From positions 35,971,446-36,035,445 of the forward strand of contig CM043969.1 of NCBI GenBank assembly GCA_014529385.2: a DNA stretch of 64,000 nucleotides. Direction: 5' to 3'. Shown here piece after piece: positions 20,681-32,200 of the stretch; position 1 is the stretch's first letter, and every line of letters begins with the position of its first letter. The notes beneath the pieces are model-generated. The model ran no database searches and was not told the origin of the DNA. It worked only from the letters and a program-made list of their open reading frames with translations. Both the position numbers and the translations under genes were made by a program. This DNA is from Adiantum capillus-veneris (Eukaryota > Streptophyta > Polypodiopsida > Polypodiales > Pteridaceae).

Positions 20681-21682
20681 ATGGCATTTAATTTTCCAGC
20701 GTTTAGTGGGAAATCAAATGAAAGTTCCAAAGGTTTCATTGAGAGAATGGAGTTTACTTGCCTTCTTTTGCTGACAAGTAAGACCCAGCGTTGGTGCTAC
20801 GAATCTTCTACTTCTGTTTGAAGGGAGATGCATGGAATGGTTGGAAGGTTACGAAAAGGAGATACAATCAGTACAACCTCCTCAAGGTATGACTTATGAA
20901 ATGGTAAGGAATGATTTTCTTACACACTTTCAACAGGTGGAAGACCCACAAAAAGTATGGAAGTCTATTCAAGGCTTAGTACAAGGTGAAGGCCAAACCA
21001 TAGAAGACTTTGTGAAGGCATTCAATGAATTATGGACAAACTGGTTTACATTTTTGGGGGCTGAAATTCCTCTAGCCATGTTGAAAAACGACAGGTTTTT
21101 GCAAGCTTGAGGAGTAACCTACGCTTGAAGGTAGAGCTTAAGCAACCAAGGACCTTTGAGGAGGTAGATGAAATTGCAAAGAATAAAGAGTGGAAATCAG
21201 AGCTTCTTCATCAACTTGGAATCAATGTCGAGCCACAACTTGAATTGAAAGTGGTAGAGCAACCAAGGGTCCTCATCAGGGAGCCACGTTATGATCAACA
21301 AGCTTCTCATGATGTGAATGCTTTTCGCAAGGAGATGCAAGAGGTTGTAGGTCTTATGAAGAATCTTAGTGTGCATATGATGGGAGGTGCAAGATGTCAA
21401 AGTTATGGATATGGACGTGGTTATGGAAGCAATGAGGGTTATACAGGTGGTAGAGGAAGAGGCATGGCTAAAAGACAGGATATGTTTCAATGTTACAATT
21501 GTGTTGAATGGGGTCATAAAATCCCTCAATGTGACACGCCAAAGACAATGGGTGGCGACATGTTTCCTCTTCCTCCACAAATTCCTTCTCGAGCTCATGA
21601 TTATGGTACTAAGATTAAAGGGGAAGCACGTCCAAGCGGTTTGATAGCTGAAGAGAAGGGAAAAACAAAAGTGGTAACATAA
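20681..21682 (+). pseudogene. gag: gypsy-3 Gag
   Basis: Starts at MAFNFPAFSGKSNESSKGF 41 bp after the primer site. Two frameshifts (about 20815 and 21110) divide it. Blocks in order are GFIERMEFTC, MEWLEGYEKE with YEMVRNDFLTHFQQVEDPQK, IEDFVKAFNELWTNW, and RSNLRLKVELKQPRTFEEV. A glycine and arginine-rich tail (YGYGRGYGSNEGYTGGRG) precedes a CCHC zinc knuckle, CYNCVEWGHKIPQC, intact at about 21492-21533. These are standard features of plant gypsy Gag. The stretch ends at a stop at 21682, and the coding potential goes on in another frame toward protease. Confidence 0.85.
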
Positions 21683-22860
21683 TCCGTTTGGAGAAGAAAG
21701 AGGATGATTCGGGAGCTATTTTCATGCCTGTAGGTAAGAGGGTTACAAGAGATCATGATATGAGTGATGCAAGTCCCAGCCATAAAAGAGGGAAGCAGGT
21801 CGAAACAGGTACAGGTAAAGAGAAGAAGAAGAGAAAACCTAGGCAACATTACAATGCATCCAAATTTCTTTTGGAGAAGGGAAACCAAATTATAGTCTAA
21901 GGGCTGATTTGATGGGTATAAAGGTTGATGTTACCTTTGGGAAACTCATGGAGATGTGTCCCAAGTTAAAGAGGCAATGGAAGCATGTAGTCAACCCCAT
22001 AAGGAAGGAGCCTGCAAGGGGGTCAGTGAGAGTCTTGTCTTTGAATGAGCTACCTGATATATGTCCGGATGCATGGCGTAAGAGGAAGTGCATTGGATAG
22101 GCTTATATTGATGGAGGTGCACAGGAATGTGTTATTACTCAAGATTGTGTATCAAAGTTGTGACTCAACATGGTGAAGAATTCAGGTTTTCGCATAAAGC
22201 TTGCCAGCCAATCAAGGGTGAGGTTCTTGGGAGTTGTAAAGGATTTAGAGGTGGATGTATTTGATGTTAAATTACTGGTGAATTTCCATGTTATGCCCGC
22301 AGGTATTGGTGCTTTCCCTCTCATCCTTGGAAGACCATGGTTACAGGAAACCAAAGCTATACAGGATTGGGGACATGGTACCATCACTCTCTACAATAGA
22401 AGGCGTGATAAGAAGAGGTTTGACATGGCTAGCAAGAAATATTTGGATGCTGATTTTGATGAGAAAATTGATGAAGAAGAGTACTCAAGTGAAGAAGAAG
22501 ACAATGGGGATGATGGCAGTGAAGTGGAAGATAGTAGCAATAGCGATCTAGATGTTTCCTCCTTGTTTCTTGAAGAAGATCATGATGAGAAACAGATATT
22601 TATTGGCCTTATGGATAATGAGGATATCTCCGGTTCTTATGAGCAAATTGAAGAGCTGATGCAACCCAAAGTTCAACCTAATGTCAAACAAGAGCTGATA
22701 CAAGGTATGTTGTCTCCCGACTTGACTAGTCATGTGAAGGGTGAATACTTACATATGATACAACATTTTGCCCATTTATTCATCACTTCTTATGAGGAAA
22801 TTAGAGGCTTTAAGGGAGAGGAAGTTCACATTCCAATCAAGGAAGGAGCTCAGCCCCGTA
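21683..22860 (+). pseudogene. gypsy-3 aspartic protease and acidic linker
   Basis: The first part (21688-22093) is a lysine-rich linker broken by stops. The protease begins near 22101 with AYIDGGAQECVIT, where the catalytic triad reads D-G-G. A stop lies 14 codons later, and the domain goes on in 22170-22898 with GIGAFPLILGRPWLQE, the second protease block. It is followed by a strongly acidic linker (DEKIDEEEYSSEEEDNGDDG) and FIGLMDNEDISG before reverse transcriptase. Gypsy-4 has the same D-G-G triad (LVDGGAQICIMT), so the two elements appear related, and the substitution is probably a lineage feature rather than decay. Confidence 0.8.
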
Positions 22861-23757
22861 CGCAAAAAGCTAAGGAGAATGGGACAGGTACAGCTTAATG
22901 CTTTAAAGGAAGAGGTAGACAAGCTTCTTGAAGCAGGTTTCATATGTCCTGTGAATACTACAGAATGGGTGAGTCCTATTGTTTTCACACCCAAGAAGTA
23001 TGTAAAGTGGAGGATATGTGTTGATTTTAAGTCCCTAAACGTAGACATGAAGAGGGATCCATACCCTCTTCCTTTTATAGATGACATACTTGATTCTATT
23101 GCAGGGCATGAGAGGTATAGCATATGTGATGGATTCTCTGGATATTTCCAGCTCACCTTGGCTTTAGAAGATAAAAAAAAGACCACATTTATCACACCAT
23201 GGGGATGGTTTTGTTATTGTGTGCTTCCTTTTGGTCTTATGAATGGATGTGCGTGGTATCAAAAGTGCGTCAACAAGGTGTTCTCTCCCTTTCTTGGCAA
23301 GTTTGTGAAGGATCTTATTCATGACTTTTGTGTTTAAAGCTTTAGAAAGGATCATTGTGCAAATCTTGGTATGGCATTGAAGCAATATGATGAAAGTGGA
23401 GGTCAACTCAACCCAAAGAAGTGTCATCTTGCTCAATCAAGAGTGAAGTTTTTGGGGAATATGATCTCAGAGAATGGGATTGAAGCAGATCCTGACAAAG
23501 TGAAGGCTTTGGTGCTCCTCCCATCACCTAAAGATACAAAGAAACTTTCTACTTTTATTCAAAAGGTGAAGTATATGGCAAGGTTCATTCCTTTGTCTTC
23601 TCAACTTCTTTATCCTCTACAACAAGTAGCAAAGTTGGATCCTCTACAATGGACAAATGAATGGGAAGAGGTTTTTCAAGGTAACAAAGAGGTTCTTGGT
23701 TCTCTTTCTACTATGCAAGCTCCTAATTGGGATAAGGAGTTTTATGTGAATCCATGA
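22861..23757 (+). pseudogene. pol: gypsy-3 reverse transcriptase
   Basis: Begins after a frameshift near 22865 (KLRRMGQVQLNALKEEVDKL). Blocks in order are WVSPIVFTPKK, WRICVDFKSLN, DPYPLPFIDDILDSIAGHE, YSICDGFSGYFQLTLA and FCYCVLPFGLMNGCAWYQ. The catalytic block, expected as F/Y-x-D-D, reads LIHDFCV at about 23315-23335, so the first catalytic aspartate is lost. A stop follows, and the thumb region continues at 23371-23757 (PKKCHLAQSRVKFLGNMIS, DPDKVKALVLLPSPKD). The domain is well recognised and inactive. Confidence 0.88.
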
Positions 23758-24660
23758 GTAGGTGAGGATGCTATTGGAGCTATGCTTCTTCAACGAGGTA
23801 ACAATTCCCACTACGTACATGAAGTCTATCTATTGTGCTAGCAGGGTGAAGCTAGAGGTGGAAAGAGGCTACACCGAGGTGGAGCTCATCATGGTGAGTG
23901 TGATTTATGCATGTAGAAGGTTTAGGCACTACCTTCTACCTAAACCATTCACATTCCTCACTAGCTACACTCTTTTACCTCAATTGGTGAATAGCCCTAC
24001 TTTGTCAAAGAGGCTCATGAAGTGGATTGTGGAGCTACAGGAATTCCAATTGTCTTTTCTAGTTGTGGATAGTACAAGGGCTACATTGGCTGATTTGCTT
24101 ACTTATAAGGAAATCCCTCTTCTTCTTAAGGAAGATGCAGTGAAGAGGCAACACATGGAAGCTCCTGACATAGACAATGCCTATCTATTGTTTTTTGATG
24201 GATCTTACAAGAAAGCGCATGGTGAAGCTTTGAGAGGTGTTGTAATTTAAGATCCTCGAGGTGCTTTGGTAACTAAAGGAGTTTGAAGCTTACAGCACAA
24301 AGCAACAATGAAGCTGAGGATGCTACCTTGGAAAAAGGTCTCAACCTTTGCCTTGAGCTTGTTGGCATCCGTCGCGTGAGGGTAAGAGGTGATGCTCTTT
24401 TGGTGGTTAAGCAAGTACTTGGGGTGTGGTAAAGTAAGAATCCAAAATATGTGTTTTCAAGTGAAGAATCTGCTTAAACATTTTGAAGCTTGGAGTTTAA
24501 GGCATGTGGATAGGTCTCAAAATGAAGAATCACATGGTGCAGCGCAAGCTTCAATTGGGCAATTGTATGTGCTTAGGGCTAATTCTCCTCTTTATTTGGG
24601 AAGGGAAGATTTAGAGAGGGAGGAAGAGTTTCTACAGACAGGTATGCTTCCATCGGAGTT
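23758..24660 (+). pseudogene. pol: gypsy-3 RNase H region
   Basis: Continues from reverse transcriptase with many stops. Readable parts are VGEDAIGAMLLQRG, then PFTFLTSYTLLPQLVNSP and STRATLADLLTYKEIP. A second RNase H-like start is LLFFDGSYKKAHGEALRG near 24190, resembling the D-G-S start of the plant gypsy RNase H domain. The following part (24250-24660) can be followed only in pieces across frames. Decay here is heavier than in gag. Confidence 0.65.
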
Positions 24661-25275
24661 GGAGAAGTAAAAAAAGTACGCCTTCCTACGTCGTGCCAAA
24701 AGGTATGTGCTACTTGGTGATGCCTTGTATATGAAGGGGGCTGATCTTGTGATGAGAAAAGTGCCTTGGAAAGAGGAAATTTACAAAATTTTAGAGGAGA
24801 ATCAGGAGGGTTCTTGTGGTGGTCACTTTTCTTCAAAGATCACTTTGCATAAAGTCTTGCAGGAGGGGTATGTGTGGCCAAGCAGAAGGTGAAGGACAAG
24901 GACATCAAGAAGGGTGACATGGTGCTTCGTTACGATAGTAAGCTTGATAGCACTTTTCAAACAAAATTTCAAATCAAGTGGCAAGGTCCTTTCTTGGTCT
25001 TAAACCGGTTTCCAAATGGCACATATCAGCTTGCTGACTTGGATGGTACCCCACATAAAGCACGTGTGAATGGCTACAGGTTGAAGAAGTATATTCCAAG
25101 GTTGATGACTGTGATTAAGGATGTGCCTTCTTTTGAAGAATTTTTTGATCATGTGGCTAATGATGAATATGAAGTGAAGACTCTCTCATGTGGTTTACAG
25201 GATCTCTTTTGTGCTGTTGATCATGAATTATCTAGCAGTCTGGGGTGTGGCAAACTATGTTGGGCGCATTTCTGA
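24661..25275 (+). pseudogene. pol: gypsy-3 integrase with deleted catalytic core
   Basis: The zinc-binding N-terminal part is readable at 24707-24890: YVLLGDALYMKGADLVMRK, then CGGHFSSKITLHKVLQEGYV and WPS. The next residues are AKQKVKDKDIKKGDMVLRYD, which is the C-terminal region expected after the catalytic core, followed by KFQIKWQGPFLVLNRF and GTYQLADLDG. The whole D-D-E core, normally some 200 residues or more, is missing, and the join near 24884-24892 also shifts frame. The end overlaps the start of the 3' LTR by 18 bp. A copy with this deletion cannot supply integrase. Confidence 0.85.
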
Positions 25276-25874
25276 CACCCTATTTTTTTGTAAATTTGTA
25301 CATATGGACATGACGTCCGATGTTGAAAGTGTGTGTGGGATTTATTTTTGTGGGGTTTTTTCGTTTTCTTTAGCAAGAACATGTACATGCACTACAAGTC
25401 GCTAGTCTAGTGACAACTGTCGGGATACTGTAAGTACCCGTGAGTGAGTTTTCTGAAGTGAGACTTGTATATAACTAAAACTCACGTACAAACTTAAAAA
25501 ATTTCAGCCAAGCATCAGAAACTTTCAGGTTTTATCTCGTTTTGTCTCCTTGGTGCTTTTGGATGCTGTTTTTTGCCCCGACTAGCCTTCTCTACGTGTA
25601 GTCGTGCTGGGACGGCTTTCTGTTCACGTCAATTTTTCTCATGACGGTGTATGGAATCATTTTTTGTCATCTTCAGATTTATCGCCAATCATTTTTCAAT
25701 ATTTTTTTCAAGCTTTAAAGTGACCCAATTGGAGTTGTGCTCTTCAGGTTACGACTAGTTCTCTGTAGGGTTATGGCTATGGCAACCTAGTGGCAAATTG
25801 TGTGTAGACAGATTCGGAAGGTGACACTGGGTGATATTGCTATAGAGGTGTTTCAGTTTGCTTGTTTCCCAACA
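25258..25874 (+). repeat. 3' LTR of gypsy-3
   Basis: 617 bp, TGTTGGGCGC to TTTCCCAACA, collinear with the 5' LTR apart from the missing internal segment. Confidence 0.93.
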
Positions 25875-26270
25875 ACATGAAGTGCTCCTCCCAGTGGAAC
25901 ATGCCGTAGAGCCTGCAAGGGTGCAATTTCGTGTAGGTCGCCTGTTGGTGGTTTCCCCTCACAAGATATGTTTCCCATGTACGGTCTTGTCTTCCTCCTG
26001 ATAGGGGTTGATCTCCATGCCTCCTTGACCCCGACATGCAAAAAAAACATGCAAGAATTGTATGGCTCACCTCCTCCACGGTTGTGCCTTCCCCAAAAAG
26101 GAACCTTGCTCTTGATACCAATGTTAGACAAGGGGAACTAGATCCTAGCAGTCCACCTCCCAACCACCCACTAAATAGCATGGCTCCCGGCCCTTTGCCA
26201 TAGTTGGACTCCCTTTCCACACTGCCTACCTCGGCCTTGCCCTTGTCTAGTCCGGCCTTGCCGTTGTCCT
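25875..26270 (-). mobile_element. Truncated 5' end of another LTR retrotransposon
   Basis: On the minus strand, TGGTATCAAGAG (26109-26120) is a close variant of the plant initiator-methionine tRNA primer site. It lies directly next to an LTR end, CCTTGTCTAACA, whose plus-strand start is at 26122. The LTR piece runs to about 26270, where satellite sequence begins, so the rest is lost. The leader (25875-26108) runs into the gypsy-3 insertion. Open frames here (25840-26316) have no recognisable domain. Confidence 0.65.
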
Positions 26271-29200
26271 GACAGTTTTGGGTTGAGATCCAACACTTGT
26301 CCAACCTACTATCCATTGTGTTATGGAGGTTTTATCCCAAAGCGGTTTGCTGGTCTACCACTTATTCAAGCTAAATCTATTGAAAGAAGCCATCTCTATT
26401 GTTTAAAGGTCAATGTGTGAATAGAGTGTAGCTACTATGCTTACTACCATGAATGTTTTGGGGTAGAGTTCCACCATTTGTCCAACCTAGTAGCCATTGT
26501 CTTATGGAGGCTTCAGCCAAACGTTGTTTGAAGGTCCACCATATTTCCAAGCTAGCTCTATTGAAAGAAGCTAATGGGCTATTATTTGAAGGTCAAAATG
26601 TGAACGGAGTTTAGCTACTATGTTTACTACCATGGAGGATTTGGGTCAGAGGTCCATCACTTGTCCAACCTACTAATCATTGTGTTATGGAGGTTTTAGC
26701 CCAAGGTGGTTTGAAGGTCCACCACCTGTCTAAGCTAGCTCTATTGAATAATCCTATCTCTACTCTGATAGCATGGATGGTTCTGGGTAGAGTCAATCAC
26801 TTGTCGAATTTACTATTTCTTGTGTTATAAAGGTTTCAACCCACGGTGGTTTGAAGATCTAGCAAATGTCCGAGCTAGATGTATTGAAATAATTTATTTC
26901 TATTGTTTGAAGGTCATGTACAAGCTAGATTATTAAAAGAAGTTATCTCTATTGTTTGAAGTGCAATGTGTAAATAGAGTGTCTACTATGTTTACTACCA
27001 GGGATGGTTTGGGAAAGAGGTCCACCACTTTTCCAACCTACTAACCATTGTGTTATGCAGGTTTTAGCCCAAGGTTGTTTGAAGGTCCACCACATTTACA
27101 AGCTAGATCTTTTTACAGATGCTATATCTATTGTTTAAGGATCAATGTGTGCATGCAGTGTAGCTACTATGTTTACTACCATGGATGGTTTGGGGGATAG
27201 GTCCATCACTTGTCCAACCTACTAACCATTGTGCTATGGAGGTTTTAGCCCAAGGTGGTTTGAAGGTCTACCACCTATTCAAGCTACCTCTATTGAATAG
27301 TCCTATCTCTACTTTGATAGCGTGGATGGTTTGGGGTAGAGGTCCAACATTGGTCCAACCCACTATCCATTGTGTTATCGAGGTTTGAGACCAAGGTGGT
27401 TTGAATGTCCATCACGTGTCAAAGCTAGATCTATTGAAAGAATCTATCTCTATTGTTTGAAGCTCAATATGTGAATGGAGTGTAGATACTATGTTTAATA
27501 CCATGGATGGTTTGGGGTAGAGGTTCACCACTTGTCCCAACCTACTTACCATTGTGTTACGGAGGTTTTAGCCCAAGGTTGTTGGAAGGTCCACCCTCTG
27601 GCCAAGCTAGCTCTATTGAAAGAAGTTCTCTATTCTTTGAAGGTCAATGTGTGACTGAAGTGTAGCTACTATGTTTACTACCATGTATGGTTTGGGGTAG
27701 AGGTCCACCACTTGTCCAACCTACTAACCATTGTGTTATGGAGGTTTTAGCCCAATGTGGTTTGAAGGTACACCACCTGTCCAACCTAGCTCTATTGAAA
27801 AGTCCTATATCTACTGTGATAGCATGGAGGGTTTCAGGTAGAGGTCCAACACTTGTCCAACCTACTATCAATTGTGTTATGAGTTCTTAGTGCAAGGTGG
27901 TTTGAAGTTCCACCACCTATCCAACCGGGCTCTATTGAATAGTCCTATTGCTATTGTTAGAAGGTAATTGTTTGAATGAGTGTAGCTTCCATGTTTAATA
28001 GTAGAGATGGTCTGGGAAGAGGTCCACTGCTTGTCCAAACTGGTTTTCGGTACATTCCAACACTTGTCCAACCTACTAACCATTGTGTATTTGAGGTTTT
28101 AGCCCAAGGTGGTGTGAAATAATTTATCTCTATTGTTTAAGGGACAGGTTGTGAATGGAGTGTAGCTACGATGTTTACTAACATGGATGGTTTGGGCATA
28201 TGTCCAACATGTCCAACCTACTAACCATTGTGTTAGGGAGGTTTTATCCCAAGGTGGTTTAAAGGTCCACCACCTATCCAAGAAAACTCTATTCAATAGT
28301 CCTATCTCTACTTTGATAGCATGGATGGTTTTGGTTAGAGGTCCCAACACTTGTCCAACCTAATATCCATTGTGTTATGGAGGTTTTAGCCCAAGGCGGT
28401 TTGTAGGTCTACCACTTATCCAAGCTAGATCTATTGAAAGAAGCTATCTCTTTTGTTTAAAGGTCAATGCGTGAATAGAGTGTAGATACTATGTTTACTA
28501 CCATGAATGATTTGTTGTGGAGCTCCACTATTTGTCCAACCTAGTAGCCATTGTGTTATGGAGGTTTCAGCCCAAGGTTGTTTGAAGGTCCACCACATGT
28601 CCAAGATAGCTTCATTGAAGGAAGCTCACGGGATATTGTTTGAATTTCAAAAGGTGAATGGACTCTACCTACTATGTTTACTACCATGGAGGGTTTGGGA
28701 TAGAGGTCCATCACTTGTCCAACATATTAACCATTCTGTTATGGAGGTTTTTGCCTAAGGTGGTTTGAAGGTCCACCACCTATCCAAGCTAGCTCTATTG
28801 AATAATTCTATGTCTACTCAGATAGAGTGGATGGTTCTGGGTAGACGTCAATCACTTGTCCAATTTACTATTTCTTGTGCTATAAAGGTTTTAGCCCAAG
28901 GTGGTTTGAAGATCCACCACCTGTCCAAGCTACATGTATTCGAAGAAGATATCTCTATTGTTGAAGGTCTTGTCTAAGCTAGATGTATTGAAAGAAGCTA
29001 TCTCTTTTTCTTGAAGGTCAATGTGTTAATGGAGTGTTTACTATGTTTACTACCAGGGATGGTTTGGGGTAGAGGTCCACCACTTGTCCAACCTATTAAC
29101 CATTGTGTTATGCAGGTTTTAGCCCAAGGTTTTTGGAAGGTCCACCATCTGTACAATCTATCTCTTTTTAAATAAGCTAGCTATATTATTTGAAGATTAA

Positions 29201-32200
29201 TGTGTGCATGGAGTGTACCTACTTTGTTTACTACCATGGATGGTTGGGGACATAGGTCCATCACTTCTCCAACCTCTAACCATTGTGCTATGGAGGTTTT
29301 AGTCCAAGGTGGTTTGAAGGTCCACCACCTATCTAGGCTTTCTGTATTGAATAGTCCTATCTCTACTCTGATAGAGTGGATGGTTTTGGGTAGAGGTCAA
29401 TCACTTGTCCAATTTACTATTTCTTGTGTTATAAAGGTTTTAGCCCAAGGTGGTTTGAAGGTCCACCACCTCTTCAACCTAGATGTATTGAAAGACGCTA
29501 TCTCTATTGTTTGAAGGTCATGTCCAAGCTAGATATATTGAAAGCAGCTATCTCAATGATTTGAAGGTGAATGTGTGAATAGAGTGTCTACTATGTTTAC
29601 TACCAGGGACGGTTTGGGATAGAGTTCCACCACTTTTCCAACCTACTAACCATTGTGTTATGCAGGTTTTTGCCCAAGGTTGTTTGAAGGTCCACCACCT
29701 CTAGAAGCTAGCTCTTTTTAAAGAAGCTATCTCTATTGTTTGAAGAGCAATGTGTGCATGGGGTGTAGCTACTATGTTTACTACCATGGATGGTTGGGAC
29801 ATAGGTCCATCACTTGTCCAAAGTACTAACCATTGTGCTATGGAGGTTTTAGCCCAATGTGGTTTGAAGGTCCACCACCTATCCAGGCTCTCTCTATTGA
29901 ATAGTCCTATATTTACTTTGATAGCGTGGATGGTTTGGGCTAGAGGTCCAACACTGGTCCAACTCACTATCCATTGTGTTAAGGAGGTTTTAGGCCAAGG
30001 TGGTTTGAAGGTCCACCACCTATCTAGGCTATCTCTATTGAATAGTCCTATATCTACTCTGATAGTGTGGATGGTTCTGGGTAGAGGTCAATCACTTGTC
30101 CAATTTACTATTTCTAGTGTTATAAAGGTTTTAGCCCAAGGTGGTTTGAAGGTCCACCAGGTGTCCAAGCTAGATGTATTGCAAGATGCTATATCTATTG
30201 TTTGAAGTTCATGTCCAAGCTAGATCTATTGAATGTGAGATCTGATGAAAGAATCTATCTCTATTGTTTAAAGGTCAACTTGTGAATGGAGTCTAGATAC
30301 TATGCTTAATACCATGGATGGTTTGGGGCAGAGGTCCGTCACTTGTCCAACCTACTAACCATTGTGTTATGGAGGTTCTAGCCTAACGTGGTTTGTAGGT
30401 CCACCGAATTCTATCTCTACTCTGGTAGCATGGATGGTGCTCCGTAGAGGTCAGTCACTTGTCCAATTTACTAGTTCTTGTGCTATAATGGTTTTAACTC
30501 AAGGTGGTTTGAAGGTCCACCACTTGTCCAATCTAGATGTATTAAAAGAAGCTACCTCTATTGTTTGAAGGTCATGTCCAAGCTAGATCTATTGAAAGGA
30601 GCTACCTCTATTGTTTGAAGGTCAATGTGTGAATGGAGTGTCCACTATGTTTACCACCAGGGACGGTTTAGGATAGACGTCCACCACTTGTCCAACCATT
30701 TAACCATTTTGTTATGAAGGTTTTCTCCCAAGATTTTTTGAAGCTCCACCACCTGTACAAGCTAGCTCTTTTTAAAGAAGCTATCTCTGTGCATGGAGTG
30801 TAGCTACTGTGTTTACTGCCATGTATTTTTTGGGGCATATGTCCATCACTTGTCCAACCTACTAACCATTGTGTTATGGAGGTCTTAACAGAAGGTGGTT
30901 TGAAGCTCCACCATCTATTCAGGCTATCTCTATTGAATAGTCCTATATCTACTCTGATAGTGTGGATGGTTCTAGGTAGAGGTCAATCACTTGTCCAACT
31001 TACTATTTCTAGTGTTATAAAGGTTTTAGCCCAAGGTGGTTTGAAGGTCCACCAGCTGTCCAAGCTAGATGTATTGAAAGATGCTATATCTAGTGTTTGA
31101 AGGTCATGTCCAAGCTAGATCTATTGAATGTGAGATCTGATTAAAGAATCTATCTCTATGTTTGAAGGTCAACTTGTGAATGGAGTCTAGCTACTATGTT
31201 TAATATTATGGATGGTTTGGGGTAGAGGTCCATCACTTGTTCAATCTACTAACCATTGTGTTATGGAGGTTTTAGCCTAAGGTGGTTTGAAGGCCCACCT
31301 AATCCTATCTCTACTCTGATAGCATGGATGGTGCTCCGTAGAGGTCAATCACTTGTCCAATTTACTAATTCTTGTGCTATAAAAGTTTTAGCTCAAGGTG
31401 GTTTGAAGGTCCACCACTTGTCCAATCTAGATGTATTAAAAGAAGCTACCTCTATTGTTTGAAGATCATGTCCAAGCTAGATCTATTGAAAGGAGCTACC
31501 TCTATTGTTTAAAGGTCAATGTGTGAATGGAGTATCTACTATGTTTACCACCAGGGATGGTTTAGGATAGAGGTCCACCACTTGTCCAACCATTTAGCCA
31601 TTTTGTTATGCAGGTTTTCTCCCAAGGTTTTTTCAAGCTCCACCACCTGTACAAGCTAGCTCTTTTTAAAGAAGCTATCTCTATTGTTGGAAGATCAATG
31701 TGTGCATGGAGTGTAGCTACTGTGTTTAATACCGTGGATTGTTTGGGGCATATGTCCAGCACTTGTGCAACCTACTAACCATTGTGTTATGGAGGTTTTA
31801 ACACAAGGTGGTTTGAAGCTCCACCATCTATCCAGGCTATCTCTATTGAATAGTCCTATATCTACTCTGATAGTGTGGATGGCTCTGGGTAGAGGTCAAT
31901 TACTTGTCCAATTTACTATTTCTAGTGTTGTACAGGTTTTAGCCCAAGGTGGTTTGAAGGTCCACCAGTTGTCCAAGCTAGATGTATTGAAAGATGCTAT
32001 ATCTATTGTTTGAATGTCATGTCCAAGCTAGATCTATTGAATGTGAGATATGATGAAAGAATCTATCTCTATGTTTGAAGTTCAACTTGTGAATGGAGTC
32101 TAGCTACTATGTTTAATACCATGGATGGTTTGGGACAGAGGTCCATCACTTGTCCAACCTACTAACCACTGTGTAATGGAGGTTTTAGCCTAAGGTGGTT

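Larger units (their letters stand above)
19743..25874 (+). mobile_element. gypsy-3: Ty3/gypsy element with both LTRs, integrase core deleted
   Basis: A plus-strand element with a 5' LTR at 19743-20615 (873 bp) and a 3' LTR at 25258-25874 (617 bp). Both begin TGTTGGG and end CCCAACA, perfect 7-bp terminal inverted repeats. The length difference is a segment of about 250 bp (about 20300-20560) present only in the 5' LTR. CATG lies next to both outer ends, suggesting a target duplication of 4 or 5 bp. Gag, protease, reverse transcriptase and RNase H remain in fragments, and the integrase catalytic core is missing. Confidence 0.93.

Noticed and set aside
25840-26316. A 158-residue minus-strand frame
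   Set aside because: It spans a primer site and an LTR end of a truncated retrotransposon and has no recognisable domain.
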